Shown: in pieces, positions 10,525 to 22,130 of the stretch
Numbering within the stretch: position 1 is the stretch's first letter
Layout of the letters: each line of letters starts with the position of its first letter
NCBI GenBank assembly: GCA_934045075.1
Contig: OW203747.1
Span: 5,057,357 to 5,121,356 of the forward strand
Origin: Yponomeuta sedellus
Taxonomy: Eukaryota > Arthropoda > Insecta > Lepidoptera > Yponomeutidae
Direction: 5' to 3'
Length of the DNA: 64,000 nt
The notes under the pieces: generated by a model
What the model was told of the DNA's origin: nothing
The model's database searches: none
What the model saw: only the letters and a program-made list of their open reading frames with translations
Position numbers and translations under genes: made by a program

Positions 10525-10625
10525 GCCAACCCCGACTTAGCCCAAGTGGTAAAGTATGGCGTAACCTTCCTGCAAAGCAGGAAGAGACCCGTCATCTAGC
10601 AGTGGAGACAAGGGTATCAACCCTC
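10525..10625 (+). repeat. S5 SINE, tail fragment
   Basis: Only the last 100 bp are present: ccccgacttagcccaag, aaccttcctgcaaagcagg, gtggagacaagggtatcaa. Confidence 0.7.
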
Positions 10626-10676
10626 ATCATGTGTCATATAGACTCATTATATTTTGTTAGCTAGGAACCAAATTTC

Positions 10677-10805
10677 AAAAGAATACCAAAATTTGGAGTT
10701 TTATTGTAATTTTTTCTCCAAAATTATCTTCTGAAATGGACATGTTCTTAATAAAAAAAATTACTTCTTTTAGTCGCAGTTTCAGTGTTATTTTAACCAA
10801 AAACA
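10677..10805 (+). repeat. LINE LH 3' untranslated fragment
   Basis: Shares tttggagtttt, ttctccaaaat, gaaatggacat and gtcgcagtttcagtg with the LH 3' region at 43138-43300. Confidence 0.6.
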
Positions 10806-10900
10806 GATTGGAAGAGTAGATGAAACTTGTTCAAGTAGAAAAATTTACCGATAATATTGTCCTACTCAGTAATTTTTATACAGGCCTTTTCCCTTAATGA

Positions 10901-11368
10901 TTTGCGATACTCATATACCCTTATGTATTTAACGGGTCTTATCGCGATTATTTATTCGGTTAAACGTAATTACCTTAGTTCCTGAGTGCTTAGTGCGAGT
11001 TTGACAGATCCAATCGAATAACTTTACTACCGCGTTAATCGAGCATTGAGTAGTGAGTACGAGTAAGTTAACCGTTCGAACTGGCAAAACGCTGTCACAG
11101 TACAACTCGCACTCGCGTTTATTCGTGTTTTGGCTGGTAAACGTGTTCACTTCTCAACGTAAACCATTACAACTCGCACTCAGCAATTTTAATTTCCATA
11201 CTTGTCGCTAGGTGGCGCTTCCTCAATGCCATAGAAATATGAGTTAGTAGTTAAAAAACTCGCACTAAGCACTCTGACGTTTCAGCAGCGTTGCAGTTGC
11301 CGTGGTCGCTAAGGTACTTACGCTTTACCTAATAAATAATCGCGATTAATCCCGTTTAATGTATACCT
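10901..11368. repeat. ACG repeat as inverted pair, host of M1
   Basis: Left arm taacgggtcttatcgcgatt attt and right arm taataaataatcgcgattaa, cccgtttaa are inverted copies. M1 (10984-11274) sits between them. The same motif occurs at 13402-13490, 17450-17805, 20228-20310 and 22045-22130, also paired or flanked by tatgagtatcgcgaatcatt. Confidence 0.6.
10984..11274. mobile_element. M1 miniature inverted-repeat element
   Basis: Perfect 19-bp terminal inverted repeats (gagtgcttagtgcgagttt). The second copy at 30101-30400 has the same interior (cactcgcgtttattcgtgtt, ttgtcgctaggtggcgcttc) and is flanked by TTAGGGC on both sides. The short duplication suggests a hAT-like element. No transposase is encoded. 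Confidence 0.8.
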
Positions 11369-11650
11369 TTAATACGAACAACAGTTGTTTTCAATAAATA
11401 GTCTCAAAAGTAAAATGGCGTTTTTATTTTGTAGCAAAATCTTCTGTACTAAATATTCTACCTGCGGGCTCGGCTCTGATTTCATCGTTTTCCCTATTTA
11501 TTTTCATATCTAGAATAATATCGCCAAGTTTGTAAAGTATACGGGTTGGAACCAAATAAAATACCTCTTCATTACCTACTCATAGTCGGAAAGTAGATCT
11601 GAAGTTGCCTGAGGGGCAGGTTGTTAGTAGACAGATAGATATGATATCAT

Positions 11651-11925
11651 GATATCAACCCTTTATATGTCCCCTCTGCTAGGGCACGGGTCTCTTCCTG
11701 CATCACAGAATGGTTAGACCATACTCAACCACGGGGGCCAAGTCCGGGTTGGTGTAAGACGGTGGCGGGCCTAACTTAAGTTATCAAGTCGCCCATAAGG
11801 CCTCTGGCATGACTTAACGAATGGCATTACATGACAGAAGCCACCAACGGCTTAGCGGGCCTTGCGAAGTACACGAGCGCTCGGAAAAATGCCAATAGCG
11901 GTAGTCACGGGATGATCACCCGAAT
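11651..11925 (-). repeat. S5 SINE, head missing
   Basis: Tail and middle are present on the reverse strand, stopping at the ccgctattggcat block. Directly right, 11926-11976 forms a small inverted repeat (tatctatctg, ggactgct / agcagtcc, gatagata). Confidence 0.7.
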
Positions 11926-12574
11926 ATACTATCTATCTGTCTGGACTGCTAGATGGGTATCCAGCAGTCCGATAGATACAATATTCATTATTATATATAC
12001 CACGAAAATAAATGTTTTGTGCTATGTACTGTACTCTAGGAATGATAAGAGACTTAAACAATAACATAGTACAGCACAATAGGCATGACGAAAGAATTTT
12101 AAATCCTCTTCCATAATGTTATATACTAAAGTTTAACGAATGTTAAAGCCTAAAATTATTTTAAATCTGTGGGAAAACAGCTCGCAGTGTCATGGCGTCG
12201 AATGTGACGCCACGCCTAGGTCAGCAAACATCGTAATCACTAGTACTACGTAATCAAGAAATAGGGCTACGAGCGATTCTATTTATTAAATATTAATTAT
12301 TTGTCTTGCTCTTTGAAACAAAAGTTAATTGAAGTTAAATCGTTAGTTTTAAACCTTGATCGGCATCAATAGAGCCATCTCATTTGGGGGACGCTCAAAG
12401 GACTTGCTCCAGACAAGCCGGAGTTTGTGACATGCCGAAAAAGTTTAAGCGACTTGATTGAATTGGTCCGGCTTCCTGAATCCCGTATAGTTGCTGTAAA
12501 AAGACACAAGAAAATTGAAAACGAAAGCGCCAAGCCAAAAGTAGCATAATCTACCCACTTAGTTATAATATTCA

Positions 12575-12760
12575 TCTGCGCATCTGCCTACCATGCGAAA
12601 GGTCCTAAGTTCGAACCCCGGCTGTGGACAAAAAAAGAACCCAGATCTTGGATGTTTACATGTTTGTTATCTGTTTCTGGTTCCCAAGACACAGGGTATT
12701 CTAGTGTGAGACCAGACGCAATTTAAGTGCCTATATGTTAATGTTATGTTATTATCAACT
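12575..12760 (+). repeat. T2 SINE, 5' truncated
   Basis: Starts at gcgcatctgcctaccatg just after the A box, has the B box agttcgaacccc and runs to ttatgttattat. Confidence 0.75.
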
Positions 12761-12829
12761 ACAACATAAAACACTTAAAACACAAGATTAACTTACACTG
12801 TAAGCAAAAACAGAAACTGGATGCGGTTA

Positions 12830-12905
12830 TCTGAAGACGGGGCCATACAGCGCTTATTATTGGGGAGCGGTATGTCTGGCAGTGGACTAGTATAGCCTGA
12901 TAATG
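12830..12905 (+). repeat. LINE LF 3'-end fragment
   Basis: Contains gaagacggggccatacag, gcgcttattattggggagc and cagtggactagtatagcctga, which match the last codons and 3' end of LF at 46400-46490. Confidence 0.6.
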
Positions 12906-13044
12906 ATAAACAACTATTTTCAGAGACATTTCTTCCAGCCATCCTTAATGTTTATGATAGCATACAGACAGTGGGAAAAAGGCAAGTGAAGCACAAGTAA
13001 CAAATAAATAATAGGGTGAAGACAACATCAAATAATCAAAGATT

Positions 13045-13392
13045 TAAAGTGCTACACAAGAAATAAGTCTCGCGGATGTACCTGCGCAGATGACCAAATT
13101 TTGGATGTGCGGCAAGATGATCGACCGATCAGATAGTTTCATTTTATGGCAGGCCGCGCGCCTTTGTTGCTTTTGGTTCATTCAACGTCATCGATGCAGG
13201 TGACTTTTAGTTTGGCAATATTAGCGTGAGCGAAATAGGTAGCGCTACTGCGGCAATCAATTCTGCTCCTTAAACGTATCGGTAAAAGATCATGTTGAAT
13301 GTACTTATAACTTCGGGTACTTTCGTTACACTTCATCCTAGTCTGCGCGAACGTAGATTCCCGAAGGGACTTTTATGATGTGTAGTACTGTA
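13045..13392. mobile_element. M2 non-autonomous DNA transposon
   Basis: The ends are imperfect inverted repeats (tan-agtnntacac, then aaaagtc). The interior (ctcgcggatgtacctgcgca, cattttatggcaggccgcg) is over 90% identical by eye to the copy at 25370-25747. It ends with TACTGTA. Superfamily unknown; a TA target is possible. Confidence 0.75.
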
Positions 13393-13401
13393 CATATTTA
13401 T

Positions 13402-13490
13402 TATACGGGTAGAATCGCCATTCTTTAAGTAAAACGTAACTTAACTTAAACATAACTTAATAAATAATCGCGGTTAGACCCGTTTAACTA
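13402..13490. repeat. ACG repeat, inverted pair
   Basis: acgggtagaatcgcc faces aataatcgcggttagacccgt, with aagtaaaacgtaacttaact between them. Confidence 0.5.
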
Positions 13491-14026
13491 AGATTAAATT
13501 TTTATTCCATTGTTGGCGCTAGTTTGCACAGCGTAGCCCTTTACGTAACTAATTGGAGTTCACATATGTAAAGGTTCGTCTGCTGTCGACTGTACAGTGG
13601 ACGATGCAACAACTTTTAAACGCATACACTCTACTCTCTGTCGTAACTAGTAACTTTGCAAAAAAATTGTGCTGGTCGACCTGCCTTCGAGTGTACGTGT
13701 AGAGACGCTTCTGAAACTCACTTAAAAGAAGATAAGGCGACTTTTTTTTGTGAAATGTTTGCCAAGTTTTACAAGGCTCACTTTAATTCTGATTTATCGG
13801 CGGCATTGTGAATGTTAAAAAGTTTATCCATTGAATACTTATTATTTGTTCGGAGTTAAAATTAAAAAGCGGTTGTAGATGAATAGAATATTCTTACACA
13901 CACAAAAATAAAATGAAAATACTAAAAGTGTCTTGTTTATTGTTTCATTAGTTAATTTTTTATGTAAAACATAAAGTTTTACATAAAAAATTGCCATCTG
14001 CCAACAAACTGTTATGGATATAAAAT
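13491..14026. other. No recognised feature
   Basis: AT-rich non-coding sequence. An inverted pair ttttttatgtaaaacataaa / ttttacataaaaaa lies near 13955-13992. Confidence 0.4.
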
Positions 14027-14120
14027 TGGGGATGTGAGTGTGCGTGGGTGCGGGTGTGAGTGTGTGTGTGAGTTCGTGTGTGTGCATGCATGTTTTTGTG
14101 TTTGTTTGTGTGTGTGTTGC
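14027..14120. repeat. Decayed (TG)n microsatellite
   Basis: TG-rich run with many interruptions (gtgtgcgtgggtgcgggtg, gtgtgtgtgtgag). Confidence 0.8.
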
Positions 14121-14159
14121 AAGAAATTTAGTAATTGATTTTTCACTTTTCTGTAGTCT

Positions 14160-14305
14160 TTAACCGTCCCAATGCAGGGTACGAGCTTTCACTAGGAGAG
14201 AAAGTATGGATATAATTACCATGCGTTCCCACCGCGGATTGACATATTTTAGCGCCGATGTATTTGAACACCTTAGGTTTCCACACGATGTTTTCCTTCA
14301 CCCGC
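14160..14305 (-). repeat. T3-like SINE fragment
   Basis: Reverse orientation: accatgcgttcccaccgcgg, gtatttgaacaccttagg, cacacgatgttttccttcac. Confidence 0.6.
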
Positions 14306-15711
14306 ATCGATTTTTCACTAGCAGATTAAGTAGAGGTTGACTTTCTTCAAAGTATTTTTTTTCCACTCAAAATGGCCGCAAGAGTATGGGGCTCTTTCTT
14401 TCTATTTGCTGAAACATTGTAGCTTCCAGGTCAACACGGTGGCACGTGGCTCAGTAGATTACGTTCAAAGGGAAAACACACAGACAGCATAAATTTGCAT
14501 CTATCAATACTAACGGTACCGCTGTAAAGACGCATTCAGGTTGGCTAAGAATATGTCTACCGCTTTACAAGAATATATCTTTTAGAACAACGGCCACGTT
14601 TATTGTTTGTTTTAAAACATCTTTATTTAACTATAAATTACATAGGCTGAATACACCAAGATCTTATTCTAGGGGCATGTTAGGATGTTCCAATCATGTT
14701 TATCAGGTTAAAGTACCTTTTTGAACATTTAGGTTAATTTTAATTCTAGGAAGATTAATTACAAGCATAAAAAAAGGTTTTTACATTGACACTTACTGTG
14801 CGAGGATTAGAAACACTCCCGGCACTTTCAAAAAAATAAAGATTGATGAATACCCGTGGGTAATATTATGAACATGTGACGAACAACAGGAAAATAACTG
14901 CGTGAGTAACACCATTAACTCCCAAAAGAAACAACTTACACACATGATAGAGGGAACCGGAGGGAACTCTGGAAAGAAACTAGCCGCTTCTAACAGACCC
15001 GCTATCCTCTATGTTATAATTTACAAGTTCGAAAAAAACTAGAGATTATAATAGGTAGGCAGGTAAGTAGATTCCGTTTTCCTGTACCTACCTAGGTTTC
15101 GTAGACCTGCTTTTTAATGAGTCATAACAAGTCACAAATCAACATAACAATCATAACGTTTATTGTATGATAATAAGTTACAAACAAATCGAAAAGCTCA
15201 AAAAAAATCCGATAAAATAAAACCGTAACTTAGAGATCACCCATTTTTACTTATTTTACTTTAGATATTTATGTAGAGTTCTAAAAACAAAACGGTGCCG
15301 TTACCAGGATTTGAAAGCAAAACCTTTGATGCTATTGGGTAATGTAGCCTGCTATAGAAGTAATAATAACTCCATCGCTTCATCGCCACACACGCGGATC
15401 CACAACATGGCCACCGCAAAACGAGTAAAAAGTTGAAGGAAAAACCAAGCGATAAATTAGAAAACTGTAAGTCAACAGAAACTGATAGCGTATGGGTGTG
15501 GGCGCACCTTAGGTTCCTTGCTAGCCCGTAAACTCTGGTTGTACCTTGCACCTGTGCAAATAACAAATAGTCGTCTATCCAGACGTTCAGTCGTAAACTC
15601 TTAAAGTGTTACGCAAAGAACCGTTGCATCTAGAAAGCGCAGCAAGAGGGTAATGTGTAGAGAGTTTTCAAATACCTTTTTTCGTTGATTAGACCTAGCA
15701 TATAAGAGTAC
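14306..15711. other. Largest stretch without recognised features
   Basis: About 1.4 kb of AT-rich sequence on both strands. The 101-codon frame on the minus strand at 15261-15566 shows no domain and is probably chance. It may hold old repeats or unique spacer. Confidence 0.5.
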
Positions 15712-16084
15712 CATAATGGAAGCGCTCGTGGCCTTGTGAAGCCGAGTGATTGGAATCAACCACTAGGTTAAGCAACAACAGGCGTGGTCAGGTGCTGGAT
15801 GGCTGACCGTCCCGTGACTACCGCTAGTGCCATTTTTTCTGAACGCTTCCGTGCTTTGCAAGGCACGCCAAGCCGTTGATGCCAGCCGTCATGTAATGAC
15901 AGTCTCTAACCCGTGTCAGAGGCCTTATGGGGGGCTTGATAACTTCTGACAGTAAGGTCCGCCACTGCCTTCCAATCCTCCACCAACCCGGACTTGGCCC
16001 TCGTGGCGGAGTATGGCCTAACCTTCCTACGGTGCAGGAAAAGACCCGGACCCAGCAGTGGGTACATACAAAGGGTTGATACCA
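15712..16084 (+). repeat. S5 SINE, full length with 12-bp TSD
   Basis: Complete 373-bp copy: head, 5S-like promoter, middle and tail ending gtgggtacatacaaagggttg. ATATAAGAGTAC is duplicated exactly at 15700-15711 and 16085-16096. Confidence 0.88.
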
Positions 16085-16514
16085 ATATAAGAGTACTTTA
16101 AATTGTAAAACCAAGAGAATCTGCCATCAAACTGTTATGCAGTTTGACAGAAACCAAGTTCTGTATTTTTTGTCTTTTTGTTTAAATACACATCTTCAAT
16201 GACAATCACAGAAACAGTTGGACATACCTGCTTCTTTGATCGATCGATGATATTAATAAGATTTTTGTACCTAGATATTATGGTATAATGAAATTTCTGA
16301 ACTCAATGAAGAAATGGGTGGTTATGCTCGTAATACTAACAATTTTTTGTGGGAAAAACTTCTCAGTTGGGGAAATTTATAAGTGGTTTCTCATTCCAAA
16401 ATGTTCGGAACATTTCCGAATAAATTGTTTTTCTCTAGTAAAAGTTCCTGGTATAGACTAGTAGAGGCCCCATACTTAAACAGTTAATTATGGACATTTT
16501 GTTACACTACGGTT

Positions 16515-16605
16515 GAATGAATGAAAATTATTTATTGCACCAAAACAAATTTGTACAAAGGCGAGCTTAATACTAGATAGTATTTTTTTCCAGCTAACCC
16601 ACGAT
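16515..16605 (-). repeat. LINE 3'-end repeat
   Basis: Reverse orientation: ttatttattgcacc, then cttaatactagatagtat and ccagctaaccc. It is related to the TATCTTA-tailed LINE family. Confidence 0.45.
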
Positions 16606-16815
16606 AATGCGGACAGTGGAAGGGGCCAATAAACAATATAATATAGGAGTGATTTATTACATAACCTAGGTTAACAAAATATTGCAAATATAATTTAAAT
16701 ACACATACGTATATAAAATACCACGAAAAATATAAAATGATACTCAAATGCAAATATTTACTGCAATCTACTTACCTACATACTATTAATCAATATCACT
16801 TACATACAATATTAA

Positions 16816-17079
16816 CATGTAGAGAGGATGAAGGAAGAAAGATTGACGAAACAAATATATATTGCGAATGTGAGTGGAAGAGGTGGTAAGGGTCGTTACA
16901 GGAGGACATACATCGACCAGATAGGGAATGTATTAGCAAAGGGAACGATAAAAAGTACCCGGAACCGGCGTGCGTGCATGCAACGACTCATGAACGTTGA
17001 TGAAGCGAAGGTGATCTGTCAGGATCGTAGCAAGTGGCAGTCCCTGGTCTCTGCCTACCCCTCTGGGTTACAGGCGTGA
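16816..17079 (+). pseudogene. LINE LG, C-terminal reverse-transcriptase protein fragment
   Basis: An 87-codon frame to a stop at 17077-17079 reads HVERM, then GKGRYRRTYIDQIG, IKSTRNRRACMQRLMNVDEA, and ends QDRSKWQSLVSAYPSGLQA. The HVERM and K-G-R-x-R-R-T-Y-I-D-Q motifs are typical of the end of insect non-LTR retrotransposon proteins after the RT domain. A stop lies just before HVERM, so this is a 5'-truncated retroposed copy and not a gene. Other LG fragments lie at 21670-21845, 25104-25320, 48482-48835 and 58836-59112. Confidence 0.75.
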
Positions 17080-17177
17080 GGTTATGTATGTATGATATTC
17101 ATTTTTCACTTTTAATCACTGTTAGTGATAATGCCACCGTTGGCAATCTTAATGATAATATTGACCTTTTTGCAATT

Positions 17178-17240
17178 AATGAGATGATTTATACAGCGAC
17201 CAGTGGTATCCTCACTCACACTAGAAGGGTGAAGCACTCT
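17178..17240 (-). repeat. T3 SINE 3' fragment
   Basis: Reverse of the T3 end: gatgatttatacagcgacca, cactcacactag, gggtgaag. Confidence 0.6.
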
Positions 17241-17311
17241 TAGGTTAAAAAATATCTGTGTAATTTCCATTTTTATGCACAATAAAGTGTTTTTCTATCT
17301 GTAAATATCTA

Positions 17312-17432
17312 TACTATTTTTATTTTTAATGCACTAACCCGTGCTAAGGACCCGCAACGTCTGGCACGGATAGCCAGAGGTTGCGGGTTCGAATCCCGGC
17401 ATGGGTGAAATTTTTAGCCTCTAAATAGGTTT
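17312..17432 (-). repeat. T1 repeat with inverted 5' arm, TSD
   Basis: On the minus strand an inverted tRNA-like arm is followed directly by the tail segment ccttagcacgggttagtgca and an A-rich end. GTAAATATCTA is duplicated exactly at 17301-17311 and 17433-17443. Here the two arms do not overlap, the classic twin-priming order. Confidence 0.85.
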
Positions 17433-17449
17433 GTAAATATCTAGTTATA

Positions 17450-17805
17450 TATCAAACGGGTCTGATCGCGATTGTTTATTAGGTACGTGGTAGCGGAGCG
17501 GTGTAGAACGCCGGCCTCTCAATCGGGAGGTCGTGGGTTCAAACCCCGGCATGTACCAATGACTTTGCTTTCTAAGTTACGTACATTTGTGAAATTATAG
17601 TAGCAATACCACTCGCTGACTGTGAAGGAAAACATCGTAAGGAAACCTTAGTGTCTGAAGTGTTAACGTACCTCAGCGCTTGCTACGTACAATGGCCCAA
17701 CTATGAGGCGGGCGAACTACGTGCGCAAATCTCAGGACTAACTAACTAACTAGACCCGTTTAATATATAACTATGTATGAGTATCGCGAATCATTAAGAA
17801 ATTAT
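17450..17805. repeat. ACG repeat, inverted pair split by T3
   Basis: aacgggtctgatcgcgatt (17458) faces tagacccgttta (17750), the latter followed by tatgagtatcgcgaatcatt. A T3 copy occupies the centre. Confidence 0.55.
17488..17745 (+). repeat. T3-like SINE
   Basis: The head gtagcggagcggtgtagaac, B box gggttcaaacccc and body catgtaccaatgactttgc, taccactcgctgactgtgaa are clear. The tRNA-like head differs from that of 10064. Confidence 0.75.
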
Positions 17806-18105
17806 ATATATCTATCCGATTCACTTTCACTTACATCACAATTAAAATTGTGCCTCGTATCTTGATACTGTCGATCATCTTTGCCGACTTCACGCAGGGA
17901 AAATTATTTGCCTATTTGCTCAGCAGTTATAGGGGAAAGAGGCGAGGTATCAAATGGCCCTCGGAAAGATTGAAAACAAACAACGGAACGTGATATCTTA
18001 ACGGAAAGAAACTGTGATTGAATCCACCAAGTTATAGACCGCAGACTGCTTTACTTTACATTAACAGTCAGAAGTTACAGCCACGGTTCTGTTTCATAGA
18101 AATAC

Positions 18106-18346
18106 GTCGTCAGGCTATATTAGTCCACTGCTGGACATAGCCCTCCCGAGTGCCACGTTGTGCTATCATAGGGGGTAATGCCCATAATCCCCACGCTGTG
18201 CATGCGAGTTGGGGATCGCAGTTCGTTGGAATTGTACTGCAGGAGGCACTGCTGCTCACCCCCCGGTTTGTGTTCCTTAGTCGCCTTCTACGACACCCGC
18301 GGGAAGAATTGGGTTGGTGCTATTCTCTAGGGCGACACCACATAGC
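18106..18346 (-). repeat. F SINE
   Basis: Reverse-orientation copy with an internal deletion. Contains tccactgctggacatagccc and tcgccttctacgacacccgc and ends ggcgacaccacata. Confidence 0.75.
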
Positions 18347-18427
18347 ATTTTCTTAATGACTGGCAATGCTTATACAAAGTTACATATTAAACGGCGATCA
18401 ATGGCGATCAATTATTAGGTAATATTA

Positions 18428-18625
18428 TAATAACCCGCCGCTTGGTTGGCAGAAGAAGCTGTCAGGATTGTATAGGTGTTAGGCAAGCAAACTCCATCTA
18501 AAACTGTGTCCGAGGCACGGCAATCTGAATGCTCCTTTAACCCATCTTCTAGTATGAGGGAAGGGAGCATTCGGAGTGCTGGCATTGTATAAATCATCTC
18601 ATAACGTTTACGCAGAGGTAAAAAC
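18428..18625 (+). repeat. T3 SINE, 3' half
   Basis: gccgcttggttggc, gaagctgtcaggattgtata, ctggcattgtataaatcatc. The tRNA-like head is missing. Confidence 0.65.
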
Positions 18626-19350
18626 CATAATATACGAACGTCGAGAATTAATAATAAATAATCACGTTTACACCTGTTTAATATAAAATACAATTCAGGG
18701 TCTATTATGAATTTCACGTAGCTAATTAAACCCCAGATTAGAATTCATCGAATTGTCATATTAAACTACGAATTTTAGCTTTGTGAAACGTGGGCCAGGC
18801 ATTGACCGTTTTGCTGGTCATGCAGTTAACACGCTTGACTACCAAAAATGTCCCACTTAGTTCGATTCGGTTTGATTCCCATTTGATTCCACCGTCCGTA
18901 TGGTCTCAGTTTGGGTGCATTTATAAATATTTTAGAAATATAAAGAGGAGGAGATGAGGAGGAGGCCTTTGCCCAGCTTTGGGTACCAGCTGGGCAAAGC
19001 TACTTAAAACATCTCCTGCTTCAACCGCAGACGCCCTTGTAAAAAGCGTGATACATCATAATGTACCTTAATGGACAAGAAATAGCTAAAGAGGGGTTAG
19101 GAAAGCGGGATCTGTTACCGACGTCGTATATCAGGGAGACTCTTGAGATTTATTGCATGTTTTAGGGTTTTACACATGATTTACACCAAACGAGCGGAAG
19201 CGTGTTGAACTTACTTCGTCTAACCTTTTACGCTCAATTGGGCCGTATTCAAACAAAAGGAAACAAATGTGTTGCGTTTTTGAACTGCTGCTTTTATTTA
19301 AGCAATACATATTAGAAATAATTATTATTACATATATAATATTAGAGATA
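18626..19350. other. Mostly unassigned
   Basis: Holds a partial ACG motif (18655-18690) and, at 18955-19010, a LINE LI-type 3' end (gaggaggcctttgcccag) folded into a palindrome (gcccagctttgggtaccagctgggc). Confidence 0.45.
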
Positions 19351-19360
19351 GAATAATATT

Positions 19361-19700
19361 AGAAGCGCTCGTGACCTAGGCGCCTGTTGTTGTATAAGCA
19401 ACAACAGGCGCGGTCATGTGCAGGATGGGTGTGCGTCCCGTGACTGCCGTTAGTGGCATTTTTTCCGAACGCTTCCGAGCTTCGCAAGGCACGCTAAGCC
19501 ATTGGTGCCGGCTGTCATGTAATGGCAGTCGTTAAGCCATGTCAGAGGCCTTATGGACGGCTTGATAACTTTTGAAGGTAAGACCTGCCGCTGTCTTACA
19601 ATCCTCCACCAACCCGGACTCGGCCCAGTATGGCCTAACCTTCCTGCGATGCAGAAAGAGACCCGTGCCCCAGCAGTAGTAGGGCATAGAAAGGTTGATA
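19361..19700 (+). repeat. S5 SINE with a small snap-back in the head
   Basis: The head reads gaagcgctcgtgacctag, then gcgcctgttgttg-tataag-caacaacaggcgc (about 19381-19413), an inverted duplication of the 5S-like box, before continuing normally to the tail. Confidence 0.75.
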
Positions 19701-20227
19701 TTGAATTAGAAATAACCAATTGGTGCGGACTACTTTGATAGGCATGGTGGTAGGAAAGAGAAGGCCGGGGTGAAAAAGATGTCTATGAAATATCGTAGAA
19801 AAAAAATGGCTATGCAACGTCATGGTTATGCAATATCATAGAGTGGAGCGCCGCCAAAACTGCGGCCGGGCTTTTCAGAATTGCACACAACAGAGACCGC
19901 TACAAAGAGCTGACTGCCAACCTCCTCCAGTGATGAAGAGGCACTTTAAGAAGAATATTGGAAATCAGACTGCGGGCAGAGTTAAACAGCAACGTACAAT
20001 TAATAAATAAGTTTATTTTATTGCATTACATAACAGATAATTAACATTGCACGTTATAATATCATGGTAAAGCTTAGAATCTAGTTACGTATCCTTTAAT
20101 GTGTGACGAAAGCGTGCTAAAATATGGACGAGAACTGAAACACACCAAGCCACATATCATATTTAAATACTATCACACAGGTTATTATTTCACACTTTTA
20201 TTTATAGTTATATACGTACTCATATTT
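19701..20227. other. No recognised feature
   Basis: AT-rich; no domain seen in the short frames. Confidence 0.4.
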
Positions 20228-20310
20228 CGTAATAAACGGGTCGAATCGCGATTACTTATTAGGTAAAACGTTATTGCGTATGAGTATCGCGAATCATTAA
20301 GAAATGTTAC
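20228..20310. repeat. ACG repeat
   Basis: aataaacgggtcgaatcgcg, attacttattaggtaaaacg, tatgagtatcgcgaatcatt. Confidence 0.5.
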
Positions 20311-20389
20311 TTTTATTTAATTGTGGTATAAAATATATGGCTTGATTCTGACGGCACTGACTGATAGGTACTGATGGCACAAAGTGTTG

Positions 20390-20445
20390 CGCTTATTAGG
20401 GGAGGGCTATTTCCAGCAGTGGACTAGTACAGCCTGACGATGATG
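20390..20445 (+). repeat. LINE LF 3' end fragment
   Basis: gcgcttattaggggagggct, cagcagtggactagtacagc. Confidence 0.6.
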
Positions 20446-20649
20446 TGGCTTGATCCTTTGATGATTGCACAAATTGCTACTTAATTTATTAAAGAAACTA
20501 AGAGGTTTCACCATTATCATCATCATAATCAGCTGGTGTCCGTCCCCTGGACATAAACCTCAAGGCACAGAACCCGAACATCATTTTGTTTAATATCAAG
20601 TCCATCACTCGACTTGCTTTTCTATATTAAGTTGCACATAAAAATACTT

Positions 20650-20785
20650 GAAAAATAACATAACATTTTTACATACAGGCACATACATTGCTTCTGGCCC
20701 CACACTAGGATACCCTGTGTCTTGGGAACCAGAAACAACGACATCACAAACATGTAAACATCCAAGACCTTGACTTTTGTTTTGT
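20650..20785 (-). repeat. T2 SINE body
   Basis: Reverse copy: ttgcttctggccccacac, ggataccctgtgt, aacatgtaaacatccaagac. The tRNA-like head is missing. Confidence 0.75.
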
Positions 20786-20981
20786 TTCCAGGAGTTCCAA
20801 AATACAGGACTGAAAGGTAAGTAATTATAACATACACGACATAATCACCTGTCCTGATCCCAAACTAGCCTACAGTCTGTTAGCTATAAAAATATACCTC
20901 GACTACTATCGGATAGAATTGGATATATTCGTGTAATAGAAATATCGGATCTAATATGACACTTAACTTTTCATAACTCTA

Positions 20982-21108
20982 AAAACCTATTTTAGAGGCC
21001 CAAAATTCCACCCATGCCGGGATTCGAACTCGCGACCTCTGGCTCGCTCTAAAATAGGGTTTAAAAATTGTCCTTAGCACGGTTAAAGAATAAAAAGAAT
21101 ATAATTTA
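20982..21108 (+). repeat. T1 repeat with inverted 5' arm
   Basis: An inverted arm (20982-21043) passes directly to ctctaaaatagggttt, the junction and ttgtccttagcacgg. CATAACTYT flanks at 20973-20981 and 21109-21117 match at 8 of 9 bases. Confidence 0.7.
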
Positions 21109-21214
21109 CATAACTTTTGAAAGTAGTGAAAAAAAGTTGTATACAAAGCAGGAAGTAGTATTACACTCGTGTGCTTTCGACGAACAGAAGCCTAAGAACA
21201 GAGCTTTTAAGGTA

Positions 21215-21420
21215 ACCAGGCAAGGATATGGCCTTTGCATCTACGTAATAAGATGTTTCATGCAGCGTCATGCAGTGGCATCTTCACTCACACTCGCCAC
21301 TCGGATACTAGGACAGTGCCTGGGACGTGGCTTTAGATATGGTGTAGGTTTGCCCGGAACCTATAGCATCCTGACAGCTTAGTCGGTCTCGCCCACAGGA
21401 AAAACCAGGCAAGAGACACC
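21215..21420 (-). repeat. T3 SINE, 3' half
   Basis: Reverse: ttgcatctacgtaataag, gtgtaggtttgcccggaac, catcctgacagcttagtcgg. Confidence 0.7.
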
Positions 21421-21669
21421 TAGCCATCTAGACTGAGGCCGTTTGTATAAATTATATTCGATGGCATGGATGGAATCGAAATGGAACCGGCTAACAACAT
21501 TGAGTGTCCCGAGGATTGGTGACTATTTCGGGCATCGACTGAGCCTCACTATTCAGCGGGTTTCAGAAGCTTTAACCTTCTAGTCACTTTGCCGGCCAAC
21601 TGCAGTGATTTGGCCTCATTTTTTTATTTAAACTCTTAGTCACTTTATATTTAAATTCTTTAATAAAAC

Positions 21670-21845
21670 ATAACATAACCTCCTGCCTATCCCAGAGGGG
21701 TAGGCAGAGACCTGGGACTGCCATTTGGCATGTTTCTGATAGATAACCTTTGCTTCATCATCGTTCATTAGTCGTTGCATGCACGCACACCGGTTCTGGG
21801 TACTTTTCATCTTCCATTCTTCTTTCCTATTCTTGATTAATTTTA
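21670..21845 (-). pseudogene. LINE LG C-terminal fragment
   Basis: Minus-strand match to the LG protein end (KSTQNRCACMQRL, then WQSQVSAYPSG) and 3' tail (ggttatgttatg). 5' truncated, with substitutions. Confidence 0.6.
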
Positions 21846-22044
21846 TTTATTTACTATCGTCATCAACCCATTAGTGTTAGAAAAATCTAACTGTCTTACT
21901 TTTTATTTTTTACGTTATTGTCTTTGTATAAATCTACAGATTAATGCCAGTGGTTGTACAATTACATACATATGCACGTAAGAATTTTCTGACCTGAAAC
22001 TAAATTGTAGAATTGTTTGTTTTCTTTCAGTATAAAAAAAGGTA

Positions 22045-22130
22045 ATTACGTTTTACCTTATAAATAATCGCTATTAGACCCGTTTAATATATAACTATGT
22101 ATGAGTATCGTGAATTATTAAGAAGTAAGA
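22045..22130. repeat. ACG repeat
   Basis: aaataatcgctattagaccc, gtttaatatataac, tatgagtatcgtgaattatt. Confidence 0.5.
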
